Origin: Nitrosomonadales bacterium
GTDB lineage: Bacteria; Pseudomonadota; Gammaproteobacteria; Burkholderiales; SG8-39
Direction of reading: 5' to 3'
DNA length: 34,901 bases
NCBI GenBank assembly: GCA_005240145.1
Contig: SBAS01000105.1
Location: 1 to 34,901, forward strand
Shown here: positions 1 through 7,382 of the stretch, one piece after another
How the letters are laid out: each line of letters opens with the position of its first letter
Numbering within the stretch: the first letter of the stretch is position 1
Notes under the pieces: generated by a model
The model's input: the letters and a program-made list of their open reading frames with translations, nothing else
The model's database searches: none
What the model was told of the DNA's origin: nothing
Position numbers and translations under genes: made by a program

Positions 1-507
1 CTCCCCGGCTAGGCTCATCGAGCTGCCGACCCCTGCATGGCTGAAGTTGACCTTGCCCGGATTTGCCTTTGCGTAGGCGATGAACTCGCGCAGGTTCGTC
101 ACCGGCAGCGAGGGATTGACGACGAGCACGTTGGTGACGGTGCCCAGCATCGCCACCGGCGCGAAATCCTGCAGCGGCCGGTAGCCGAGGTTCGGCACGA
201 GATACGGATTGGCCGAGTGGGTCGCCTGCCCGGTGAGCAGCAGCGTGCGGCCGTCCGGCGCGGCGCGCGCCACGGCCTCGGTGCCGATGCTGCCGTTCGC
301 GCCGGGCCGGTTTTCCACCACCACCGTCAGGCCGGTTTGCGCCGGCAGGTGCTCCGAAAGCAGCCTGGCGAGGACGTCGTTCGTGCCGCCCGGGGGGTAC
401 GGGACCACGATGCGCAGCACCTTGCCCGGCACCAGGGGCTCGAGCTCCGACTGCGCGAACGCGGTGCCACAGGCGCAAAGAACTGCCGCTATGATCAGGC
501 CATGCAA
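1..507 (-). CDS. Bug/TctC-family periplasmic receptor, C-terminus cut off by window edge
   Basis: Extracytoplasmic solute-binding protein of the tripartite tricarboxylate (TTT) type, which binds a small, usually carboxylated, ligand in the periplasm. About 169 residues are visible. A hydrophobic stretch HGLIIAAVLCACGTAFA is a signal peptide with likely cleavage before QSE. The family signatures follow: VVPYPPGGTNDVLARLL, ENRPGANGSIG and APDGRTLLL, then the YAKANPGKVNFSHAGVGSS strand-loop near the cut end. No in-frame ATG precedes the signal peptide; the TTG whose first base is 507 is the most sensible start. It gives an n-region without Arg or Lys, which is unusual, and a much longer GTG start at 603 would be too long for a signal peptide. 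The start overlaps that of the divergent isomerase gene by 6 nt. The family call is secure; the ligand is unknown. Confidence 0.85.
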   Translation of the reverse strand, partial: MHGLIIAAVLCACGTAFAQSELEPLVPGKVLRIVVPYPPGGTNDVLARLLSEHLPAQTGLTVVVENRPGANGSIGTEAVARAAPDGRTLLLTGQATHSANPYLVPNLGYRPLQDFAPVAMLGTVTNVLVVNPSLPVTNLREFIAYAKANPGKVNFSHAGVGSSMSLAGE

Positions 508-1248
508 GCGCGCGAATATGGAAAAGCGGGAACGGTCGGCATCGGCGTGCCGCAGGCCAACACCACGGTCGAGTCCGAGTTCCGCGCCATCGGGCCGGCG
601 CACGTCAACCTGGTCACCGCGCGCCTGCAGGGCAGCCGCAGCGACTCGCGGCAGCGGCTGCTCGACTACTTCCACGGGCTGGACGCGACGCTCGACAGCT
701 TCGACGTCGCGCCGCTGCAGGCCTTCGGCTTCGCCTGCACCGGATCGTCCTACCTTCTGGGCTACGGCGAGAACCGCGACGCGTTCGCCGCGCTGTCCAA
801 GCAGCGCGGCTATCCGGTCATCTCGACCTCCGAGGCGATCCTCGAGGCGCTGGCTTTCCTCGGCGCAAAGAGCCTCGCCCTGGTGTCCCCCTACCCGTCC
901 TGGCTCACCGAGGCGAGTGCCGCGTACTGGGCCGCTGCCGGCATCCAGGTTGAGGAAATCGTGCAGGTGGCCGCGGACACCTCTGACACACGCAACGTCT
1001 ACAACGTCACCAGCGCCGACGCGGTCGCCGCCGCGCAACGGCTCAAGCGCCGCGGCGCGGACGCGATCCTGCTCTCCGGCACCGGCATGCCGACGCTGGG
1101 CGCCATCGGCGCGATCAACCAGTCGCTCCGGAAGCCCGTGCTCTCCTCCAACCTGTGCCTCGCCTGGGTGCTCGGCAAGCGGCTTGGCCTGGGAGGAAAG
1201 CCGCCCTGGGAAGATCGAACCTGGGAATCGAAGCTGCATAGTCTCTGA
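502..1248 (+). CDS. maleate isomerase / Asp-Glu racemase superfamily enzyme
   Basis: A 248-residue protein of the maleate cis-trans isomerase, arylmalonate decarboxylase and Asp/Glu racemase superfamily. These enzymes use one or two cysteines on a two-fold alpha/beta scaffold to move a proton or form a covalent succinyl adduct. The N-terminal VGIGVPQANTTVESEF matches the usual substrate-carboxylate loop. Both expected cysteines are present: C79 in FACTGSS and C219 in SSNLCLAW. Two cysteines favour maleate-isomerase chemistry over decarboxylase members, which keep one. The ATG at 502 sits just before the first beta strand; longer in-frame extensions run through the opposite-strand receptor gene and look non-native. 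The last 17 residues (from GKPPWED) extend beyond where relatives usually end. It converges on the flavoenzyme gene with 2 nt between stops. The substrate is inferred only at superfamily level. Confidence 0.8.
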   Translation: MQAREYGKAGTVGIGVPQANTTVESEFRAIGPAHVNLVTARLQGSRSDSRQRLLDYFHGLDATLDSFDVAPLQAFGFACTGSSYLLGYGENRDAFAALSKQRGYPVISTSEAILEALAFLGAKSLALVSPYPSWLTEASAAYWAAAGIQVEEIVQVAADTSDTRNVYNVTSADAVAAAQRLKRRGADAILLSGTGMPTLGAIGAINQSLRKPVLSSNLCLAWVLGKRLGLGGKPPWEDRTWESKLHSL

Positions 1249-1250
1249 CC

Positions 1251-3215
1251 TCAGATGGCGTTACCGGCCGCGTGCCCGGTGGCGGTTGCCGCGAGCATCT
1301 CTCCAGGGGTCTGGCAATCGCCGACGAGCGTCACTGCGATGCCCGCGTCCCGCAGCGAAGCGGCCATCCCGTCCTCGGCGGCGCGCGGGGTCGAGTACGC
1401 GACCAGCGCCACTTCCTCGATCCAGCGCTCTCGTCCGCTGTAAACGTTCACGCAGGCGAGCCGTCCGTCCTCAACCTCGGCGCCCCAGCGCGGCGCGCTC
1501 AGGAAAATGGTTTCTATCCCCTTCATCGACAGGCGGCGTTCGATGCCCTGACGCCCTACGAGCGACACCAGGTCCGCGAGCGAGTTGCGCGGCGTCACGA
1601 TCACCACGCGCTCGAACAAGCCGTGGAACAGTTCGGCGGCGGCGTACGTGCCTTCCGTGTGGTCGGCATCGAAGATCACCGCGGTGCCGGGCTGGCGCGC
1701 GCGATGCGCCAGCGCCTCCACGACTGCTTCCCGAAGATCGCGCGCCAGGCCCGTCGCATCCGCAGGCAGCCAGGCCGGCGCCAGCATGCGCGCGCCTCCT
1801 GCGAGGATCGCCGCGTCCGGCTTGAGGCGCATGACGTCCCCGGCGACGGCGTCGATGCCGAGTTCGAACTTCACGCCCGCCCGCTTCGCTGCGCCGAATT
1901 GGTAGTCATAAATGCTGGAGACTTCCTCGCCTCCCGGCAGGAACGAACGCAAGCGCGCCTTGCCGCCGGTTTCGGCGGAACGGCCGAAGACCGTCACCTC
2001 GTGCCCGCGTGCCGCCGCCACCCAGGCCGCTTCCATGCCGGCGATGCCTGTGCCGACCACGGCGACGCGTTTCTTCGCACTCGCCTTCTTCGGCCACCAG
2101 TCCACTTCGTCGCGCGCGCCGACCCGCGGGTTGTTCACACATGAAATCGGCTTCTGGTAGGTGACGATGGTGTCCCAGCAGGTATTGCAGGACAGGCAAT
2201 AGCGGATGTCGTGCGCCCTGCCGCTCTCGGCCTTCAGCAGCCAGGCGGGATCGGCGACCAGCGCGCGGCCGATGCCGACGAGGTCGGCCTCGCCGGCCGC
2301 GAGCACTGCTTCCGCTTCAGCAGGATCGCCGATGCGCCCAAGCGCGATAACGGGCACGCCAGGCACGGACTTGCGCAGCTTCGCGCACATCGCCCGGTAA
2401 GGCATGCGCGGCCCGTGCCGGTCGGGGACATGCATCTCCAGCGTGCGCGCGTGCGCGCCCTGCGCGAAGCAGACGTAGTCGGCTTCGCCCGTGGAAGTGA
2501 GGAGCGGAGCAATCGCGGCGGCCTCGTCAGGCCCGATGCTTCCGGGCACGCCGTCGTCGCCGGGGACCTTGAGCCCGACGATGAAGTCGCTGCCGCAGGC
2601 GGCGCGGATGGCCGACAGCAGCTCGCGCACGAAGCGCGTCCGGCCCTGGCGGTCGCCGCCGTACTCGTCGGTGCGCACGTTCGAGTGCGGCGACAGGAAC
2701 TGGTGGAACAGATGGCCGTGCCCGGCCGAGATCTCCACGCCGCTGAAGCCGCAGCGCTTCAGGCGCTGCGACGATTGCGCCACGCCTTCCACGAAGCGCC
2801 GGATTTCGTCGCGCGTCATGGCGCGCGGCATGGTCCAGGAGAGGTCGCAAGGCAAGGCGGAGGGCCCGACCGCGCCGCTGTGGCGTCCCGCGTCGTGGCG
2901 CGCGCGCCCCGAGTGCTGGATCTGCCCGAGCAGCCGGCAGTCCTCGCCTTCGATCGCCTCGGCCCAGCGCTTCAGGCCATCGACATGGTCGTCGTTCCAG
3001 CAGCGCGTCTTGAATGCCGAGCGCTGCGTCGGCTCGTCGGCCATGCCGAGCGGCTCGGTGACGATCATCGCGGCGCCGCCCTTGGCGCGGTTGGCGTAGT
3101 AACGGATCACCTCGTCGCTGACGCCGCTGTCGCGCACCATGCGCGTGCTCATGGAAGCGTGCACCAGCCGGTTGCGCAGCCGCTTGCCGGCGAGGACGAA
3201 GGGCTCCGCAATCAT
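1251..3215 (-). CDS. FMN/4Fe-4S/dinucleotide-domain oxidoreductase, trimethylamine dehydrogenase-like
   Basis: A 654-residue enzyme of the Old Yellow Enzyme branch that carries an iron-sulfur cluster and a second nucleotide-binding domain (2,4-dienoyl-CoA reductase, trimethylamine and histamine dehydrogenase, demethylases). Residues 1-330 form the FMN TIM barrel (SAGHGHLFHQFLSP at 164-177, GIGRALVADP at 314-323). C340, C343, C346 and C359 form a C-x2-C-x2-C-x12-C cluster motif, the spacing of trimethylamine dehydrogenase rather than the C-x2-C-x3-C-x11-C of dienoyl-CoA reductases. VVGTGIAGMEAA at about 386-397 starts the ADP/FAD-type Rossmann domain that fills the C-terminal half. The start ATG overlaps the stop of the preceding Bug gene (ATGA), so translation is probably coupled. 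It is the last gene of the ten-gene operon. It is likely a cytoplasmic dehydrogenase or demethylase; the substrate is unknown. Confidence 0.85.
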   Translation of the reverse strand: MIAEPFVLAGKRLRNRLVHASMSTRMVRDSGVSDEVIRYYANRAKGGAAMIVTEPLGMADEPTQRSAFKTRCWNDDHVDGLKRWAEAIEGEDCRLLGQIQHSGRARHDAGRHSGAVGPSALPCDLSWTMPRAMTRDEIRRFVEGVAQSSQRLKRCGFSGVEISAGHGHLFHQFLSPHSNVRTDEYGGDRQGRTRFVRELLSAIRAACGSDFIVGLKVPGDDGVPGSIGPDEAAAIAPLLTSTGEADYVCFAQGAHARTLEMHVPDRHGPRMPYRAMCAKLRKSVPGVPVIALGRIGDPAEAEAVLAAGEADLVGIGRALVADPAWLLKAESGRAHDIRYCLSCNTCWDTIVTYQKPISCVNNPRVGARDEVDWWPKKASAKKRVAVVGTGIAGMEAAWVAAARGHEVTVFGRSAETGGKARLRSFLPGGEEVSSIYDYQFGAAKRAGVKFELGIDAVAGDVMRLKPDAAILAGGARMLAPAWLPADATGLARDLREAVVEALAHRARQPGTAVIFDADHTEGTYAAAELFHGLFERVVIVTPRNSLADLVSLVGRQGIERRLSMKGIETIFLSAPRWGAEVEDGRLACVNVYSGRERWIEEVALVAYSTPRAAEDGMAASLRDAGIAVTLVGDCQTPGEMLAATATGHAAGNAI

Positions 3216-4213
3216 TCGGCTTTGATATTGGCGCTCTTGATCACCGCCGCCCAGTTGGCGCGATAGGCCGCGATCTCGGCGTTGAATTTGTCGACCGGTC
3301 CGCCGAGCACCTCGACGCCATGCTCCAGCAGCCTCGCCTGCACGGCCGGATCCGCCAGCGCCTTGTTGATCGATGCGTTCCAGGCCACCACGAGGTTCGG
3401 CGGCAGACGGCCGGGCCCGACCATGCTGAACCAGTTGGTGACGCTGTACCTGGGCAGCCACTGCTTGATGAGCGGCACGTCGGGCAATGCCGGCGAGGCC
3501 TTCTCGCCGCCGAACGCGACGCCGCGCAGCTTGCCTCCCCTGACCTGGCCGAGCAGGTCCGGCAGGTTGGCGATCATCATCTGGATACGCCCGGCGATCA
3601 GGTCGACGATCGCGGGCGCGCCGCCCTTGTACGGCACGTGCACGATGTCGATGCCGGCCTGGCTGCGGAACAGCTCGGCGGCCATGTGCGGACTGGAGCC
3701 GACGCCGGCGGAGCCGTAGGAAATCTTGCCGGGATTGCCCTTGGCGTAGGCGATTAGCTCGGGCACCGTCTTGAAAGGCGCTTCCGGGTGGACGACGAGC
3801 AGCTTGTAGACGCCGGCGACGTTGGCGAGCGGCGCGAGGTCCTTCTCCGGGTCGATGGGCGGCTTCTGGCCTGGAAGCTGCGGCGAGATCGTCAGCATGC
3901 CCATGGTGGCGAGGCCGATGGTGTGCCCGTCGGGCGCGGCGCGCGCCACCGCGCCGGCGGCGATGAAGCCGTTGGCGCCGGGCTGCGAGTCCACGATCAC
4001 CGGCACACCGAACTGGGCGCGCAGCCCCTCCGCCAGGACGCGGCAGACAAATTCCCCGGAGCCGCCCGCGGCGAAGCCGTTCATGATGCGCACGTCGCGC
4101 GTCGGCGCGAAGGTCACCTGGGCGCGGGCGATGCCCGGCAGCGCTGAGGCGAGCGCGAAGGCCCCGCCCGAGGCGAGGACGCGGCGGCGGGTGATGCGGG
4201 TGGACGAAGTCAT
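3212..4213 (-). CDS. Bug-family periplasmic receptor with twin-arginine-like signal
   Basis: A 333-residue solute receptor of the Bug/TctC family. The N-terminus TRRRVLASGGAFALASALPGIARAQ resembles a twin-arginine signal peptide with cleavage after ARA, whereas the other complete Bug proteins here carry ordinary Sec-type signals. Family motifs are present: DSQPGANGFIAAG, APDGHTIGL, YAKGNPGKISYGSAGVGSS and VPYKGGAPAIVDLIAGRIQ. The first motif is changed to NGFAAGGSGEFVCRVLAE, so the usual acidic residue after GG is displaced. AAGGA lies 6 nt upstream of the ATG, inside the end of the preceding amidohydrolase gene, which stops only 2 nt before. It ends in an ATGA overlap with the flavoenzyme gene. 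The pairing with an amidohydrolase recurs at 29862-31813. Confidence 0.88.
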   Translation of the reverse strand: MTSSTRITRRRVLASGGAFALASALPGIARAQVTFAPTRDVRIMNGFAAGGSGEFVCRVLAEGLRAQFGVPVIVDSQPGANGFIAAGAVARAAPDGHTIGLATMGMLTISPQLPGQKPPIDPEKDLAPLANVAGVYKLLVVHPEAPFKTVPELIAYAKGNPGKISYGSAGVGSSPHMAAELFRSQAGIDIVHVPYKGGAPAIVDLIAGRIQMMIANLPDLLGQVRGGKLRGVAFGGEKASPALPDVPLIKQWLPRYSVTNWFSMVGPGRLPPNLVVAWNASINKALADPAVQARLLEHGVEVLGGPVDKFNAEIAAYRANWAAVIKSANIKAE

Positions 4214-4215
4214 AG

Positions 4216-5082
4216 TCAATCCTTCAGGTTGTAAACGCGCAACGCGTTGTCGCGCAGGAACTTGCGTTTGGCTTCGGGGCGCAGGCCGAGCGCCTCCACC
4301 TCGGCGCGCGTGCGCTCGAAGTCGAGGATCGGGAAGTCGGTGCCGAACATCACCTTGTCCTGGCCGAAGGTGTTGATATAGTGCACGAAGGACTTCGGCC
4401 AGTACTTCGGGCTGTGCGCGTCGGCCCCGATGTAGACGTTCTTGTGCTTCCAGGCCATGGCGATCATCTCGTCGGTCCAGGGGATGCCGACATGGATGCC
4501 GACCAGCTTCAGCTCCGGGAAATCGCAGGCCACCGCGTCCAGCGTGATCGGGCGCCCGACGCTGCGCAGCCGGTAGTCCGGGTCGTAGATCATGGACTGC
4601 CCGACCTGCATCTGCACCGGGATGCCGAGCTCGCAGCATTTGGCGTAGTACGGATACCAGCGCGCGTGGTCGGGTGCGAGCTCGTACCAGTGCGGGTAGT
4701 AATGCGCACCGATGAAGCCGAGCTCCTTCACTCCGCGCTCGAGGTCCTTCAGGCCGCCCATCAGGTCGTGCGGATCGAGGCCCGCCATGCCGTGGAAGCG
4801 CTCGGGGTGCGTCTTGACCGCCTTCGCGACCAGCTCGTACGGCAGGTGGTAGCAGGCCGGGTGCCCCAGCCGCCCGGCGCGCGTGGCGACAAGAAACGCT
4901 TTCTCGATGCCGGCCGCATCCATCCGCCGCAGCATTTCCTTCAGCGAAATGCCGTCCGCGGTCTTGTCCTTGACCTTCATCTTTCCCTTGTAGAAGGCGT
5001 CGCGCTTCGGCCTGAGCGCGTTGGCTTCCTTCGTCCACAGGTTGGCAACGACGTCGATCGCCTTGATCGGGTGCTTCTTCAT
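4216..5082 (-). CDS. amidohydrolase-2 family protein lacking the N-terminal HxH metal motif
   Basis: A 288-residue TIM-barrel protein of the amidohydrolase-2 (ACMSD/gamma-resorcylate decarboxylase-like) family. Late barrel motifs are recognisable: GAHYYPHWYE mid-protein, LKLVGIHVGIPW, and FGTDFPILDFER with the aspartate that normally holds the catalytic metal. The opening strand, which normally reads D-x-H-x-H, is AIDVVANLWT here, so the two N-terminal metal-binding histidines are absent. It may bind metal differently, have no metal, or use another mechanism; hydrolase activity should not be assumed. The ATG overlaps the stop of the MmgE/PrpD gene (ATGA) and the stop lies 2 nt before the next Bug gene. 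It is probably cytoplasmic, as no signal peptide is seen. Confidence 0.8.
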   Translation of the reverse strand: MKKHPIKAIDVVANLWTKEANALRPKRDAFYKGKMKVKDKTADGISLKEMLRRMDAAGIEKAFLVATRAGRLGHPACYHLPYELVAKAVKTHPERFHGMAGLDPHDLMGGLKDLERGVKELGFIGAHYYPHWYELAPDHARWYPYYAKCCELGIPVQMQVGQSMIYDPDYRLRSVGRPITLDAVACDFPELKLVGIHVGIPWTDEMIAMAWKHKNVYIGADAHSPKYWPKSFVHYINTFGQDKVMFGTDFPILDFERTRAEVEALGLRPEAKRKFLRDNALRVYNLKD

Positions 5083-6419
5083 GCCGTCTCCGCTTGCAGA
5101 ATTTCGCCCAGCAGCGCCTCGGCTTCGGCGCGGCTGACGCGGCGGCAGGCAAGGTCGAAGAACTTGCGCCGCATCCCCGCCTCGTCCAGTGGCGGCGTGG
5201 TCGTGCCGCGCGGCGAGTACGGGCCCGATTCGGACGGCACCCCGTACTCCATGAGGCATTGGCCGGTCCTGGTTTCGCCGTTGTTCATTTGAATCTCAAT
5301 TCTCGTACATAGGCGTTTCGGATACTGACCCTCGTAGTCGGGCTCGACAACGGAAAAAATCTTCGCATAAAGACTTTCGATGCGCGGATCCCTCGCGGGC
5401 GCGACCACGTTGTCGAAACCGAAGCCGCCGTGCACCAGCGAGCTCGCGATCGCCCAGGGCATGCTCATGAGGCGGTCGTACAACTCATGCGACTCGCGCG
5501 GCGGCTGGCCGAATACGAGAGCCATGGGGTAGGTCTTGACGACTATTTTTTTGATTTCTTTGTAGTTGAGTGCTTTTTCTTTCAGAACCGCCAATACAGC
5601 CTCAATTGCGGGCTGCGCGTGCCGGCAGGCGGGCAGCGGCTTGAAATACACGCCGTCCAGCATCTCGCCCTTCCAGCTCTCCGGCTGCAGCGCGCCCGCG
5701 TCGCCGCGCAGGACCTGGATGTATCCGGGATCCTTGCCGCCCTCCAGCACGGTGTCGCCGGCGTTCAGCCCGGCTTCGGCGAGGCGCACGGCCTCGATCG
5801 CGGTGCGCGCCGCGATCCCGCCGTGCAGCGGCACGACCGAGCCGTGCTCGGTGAGTCCGCGCAGCACGGCCATTGGCGCCATGAACGCGGCGTTGGAAAT
5901 CGCATCGGCGAGCGTGCGCCGATCGAGCTTGAGCAGCCTGCCCAGAGCAGCCGTGGCGCCGATCACGCCGGTCGTGGACGTGGGCGCCGTGCCCGCCTGT
6001 GTCTGCGCCGGATGTGAGCCCTTGGCGATGCGGCAGGCGACTTCGTAGCCGGCCGCGGCCGGCAGGAAGAGGTCTCTGATTGGGCGGTGCCCGCGCAGCG
6101 CCCAGAGCGCGGGAATGATCGAGCTCGAGGGATGATTGCCGCCGCCGCCGAAGCCGTCGTGGATTTGCAGTAGCGCGCCCAGGGTGCCCATGGCCACTGC
6201 CGCCGACTCCGGCGTCAGCCCGCACTCGCTGCCTGGCAGCTTCACCGCCCCCGGCTGCGCCAGCACGTAGCCGCTCTCCGCCTCGGGTAGCGTGCTGCCG
6301 GCGAGCGTGCTGCCGATGTAGTCGGCGACGAACCAGCGCGCCTTCTGCCTGCGGCCTTCTCCGAGGGAATCCCACTGCAGCCCCAGGGCGAAATCGGCGA
6401 TGCGCGACGCGAGGCTCAT
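5079..6419 (-). CDS. MmgE/PrpD family protein
   Basis: A 446-residue member of the family that includes 2-methylcitrate dehydratase and cis-aconitate decarboxylase, enzymes acting on tri- and dicarboxylates. The N-terminal helical domain starts with FALGLQWDSL and VADYIGSTLAGS. The conserved central region is seen as LLQIHDGFGGGGNHPSS (a variant of the usual FDDxH...HP), GYEVACRIAKGSHP, and KPLPACRHAQPAIEA, the Cys/His-containing substrate loop. The ATG at 6419 shares its A with the TGA of the upstream Bug gene (TGATG). The end overlaps the amidohydrolase start by ATGA. The clustering with a CoA ligase, Bug and amidohydrolase suggests carboxylic acid catabolism. The exact reaction is not predictable. 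Confidence 0.88.
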   Translation of the reverse strand: MSLASRIADFALGLQWDSLGEGRRQKARWFVADYIGSTLAGSTLPEAESGYVLAQPGAVKLPGSECGLTPESAAVAMGTLGALLQIHDGFGGGGNHPSSSIIPALWALRGHRPIRDLFLPAAAGYEVACRIAKGSHPAQTQAGTAPTSTTGVIGATAALGRLLKLDRRTLADAISNAAFMAPMAVLRGLTEHGSVVPLHGGIAARTAIEAVRLAEAGLNAGDTVLEGGKDPGYIQVLRGDAGALQPESWKGEMLDGVYFKPLPACRHAQPAIEAVLAVLKEKALNYKEIKKIVVKTYPMALVFGQPPRESHELYDRLMSMPWAIASSLVHGGFGFDNVVAPARDPRIESLYAKIFSVVEPDYEGQYPKRLCTRIEIQMNNGETRTGQCLMEYGVPSESGPYSPRGTTTPPLDEAGMRRKFFDLACRRVSRAEAEALLGEILQAETA

Positions 6420-7372
6420 CAGTTGGTCGTCACCTTGGCGTCCTTCGCCGCCTTGGCCCACTTTGCGAGCTCCGAGCGGATGTGCGCTGCATGCTGTTCC
6501 GGCGTGGAGCCGACCGGATCGAGACCGCTCTGCTTCATCCACTCGATCACATCGGGCTTCCTAACCGCCGCTAATACTTCCTGCGACAGGCGGTTGACGA
6601 TCGACTTCGGCGTCCCCGCCGGGGCCATCATGCCGTACCAGGAATTGAGCTCGAAGCCGGGCACGGTCTCGCTCACCGCCGGAATCTCCGGGAAATTCGG
6701 CGAACGCTTCAGCGTGCTGATGCCGAGCATGCGGATCTGACCCGCCTTCGCCCGCTGCATCGAGCCCGAGATGCCGAAGAAGGCGAAGTCGACGCGCTCG
6801 CCCATCATGTCCGCAATCGCGGGAGTCGAGCCCTTGTAGGGCACGTGCAGGGTGTTGATGCCGGCGGCGACATTGAGCATCTCGCCCGCGAGGTGCGTGG
6901 TGCTCGCGACGCCCACCGAAGCGTAGGAGAGCTTGCCGGGATTGGCCTTCGCGTAGTCGATCAACTCCTTCACGCTCTTCACCGGCAGGCCGTTGCGCAC
7001 TACCAGCAGCGTCGGGCCGGCGATGATCTGCGTGATCGGCTCGAAGTCCTTCAGCACGTCGTAGGGCAGGTCCTTCTTCAGGCCCGGCGAGATCGCGGTG
7101 GGTCCGAGGTGCGACATCAGGATGGTGTAACCGTCGGGGGCCGCCTTTGCCACCAGCGCGGTGCCGATCTCGCCGTTGGCGCCGGGTTTCGCCTCCATGA
7201 TGAGCGGCTGGCCGAGCGCCTCGCTCATTTTGGCGGAAACCGTGCGCATCAGCGCCTCCGCAGGGCCGCCCGGAGGCCAGGGGATGATCACCCGGATCGG
7301 CTTGGTGGGGTACTGCTGCGCGCCGACCGATGTGGCGAAAAGGAGCAGCAACGCAAGGAGTTTCAGCTTCAT
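6419..7372 (-). CDS. Bug-family periplasmic receptor
   Basis: A 317-residue receptor with a classical Sec signal, MKLKLLALLLLFATSVGA, cleaved before QQYPTKPI. Family motifs: IIPWPPGGPAEALMR (a proline replaces the residue between GG and the acid), EAKPGANGEIGT, APDGYTILMSH, YAKANPGKLSYASVGVAS and VPYKGSTPAIADMMG. A GGAGAA ribosome-binding site lies just upstream of the ATG, in the 10-nt gap after the acyl-CoA ligase stop. It ends in TGATG with the MmgE/PrpD gene. It is one of three Bug receptors embedded in the same predicted operon; the different ligand-loop residues argue that they recognise different compounds. Confidence 0.92.
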   Translation of the reverse strand: MKLKLLALLLLFATSVGAQQYPTKPIRVIIPWPPGGPAEALMRTVSAKMSEALGQPLIMEAKPGANGEIGTALVAKAAPDGYTILMSHLGPTAISPGLKKDLPYDVLKDFEPITQIIAGPTLLVVRNGLPVKSVKELIDYAKANPGKLSYASVGVASTTHLAGEMLNVAAGINTLHVPYKGSTPAIADMMGERVDFAFFGISGSMQRAKAGQIRMLGISTLKRSPNFPEIPAVSETVPGFELNSWYGMMAPAGTPKSIVNRLSQEVLAAVRKPDVIEWMKQSGLDPVGSTPEQHAAHIRSELAKWAKAAKDAKVTTN

Positions 7373-7382
7373 GGGTTCTCCA

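Noticed and set aside
2211-3266. 351-codon plus-strand frame opposite the flavoenzyme
   Set aside because: Arg/Ala/His-rich shadow translation of the barrel domain, no recognisable fold, no ribosome-binding site.
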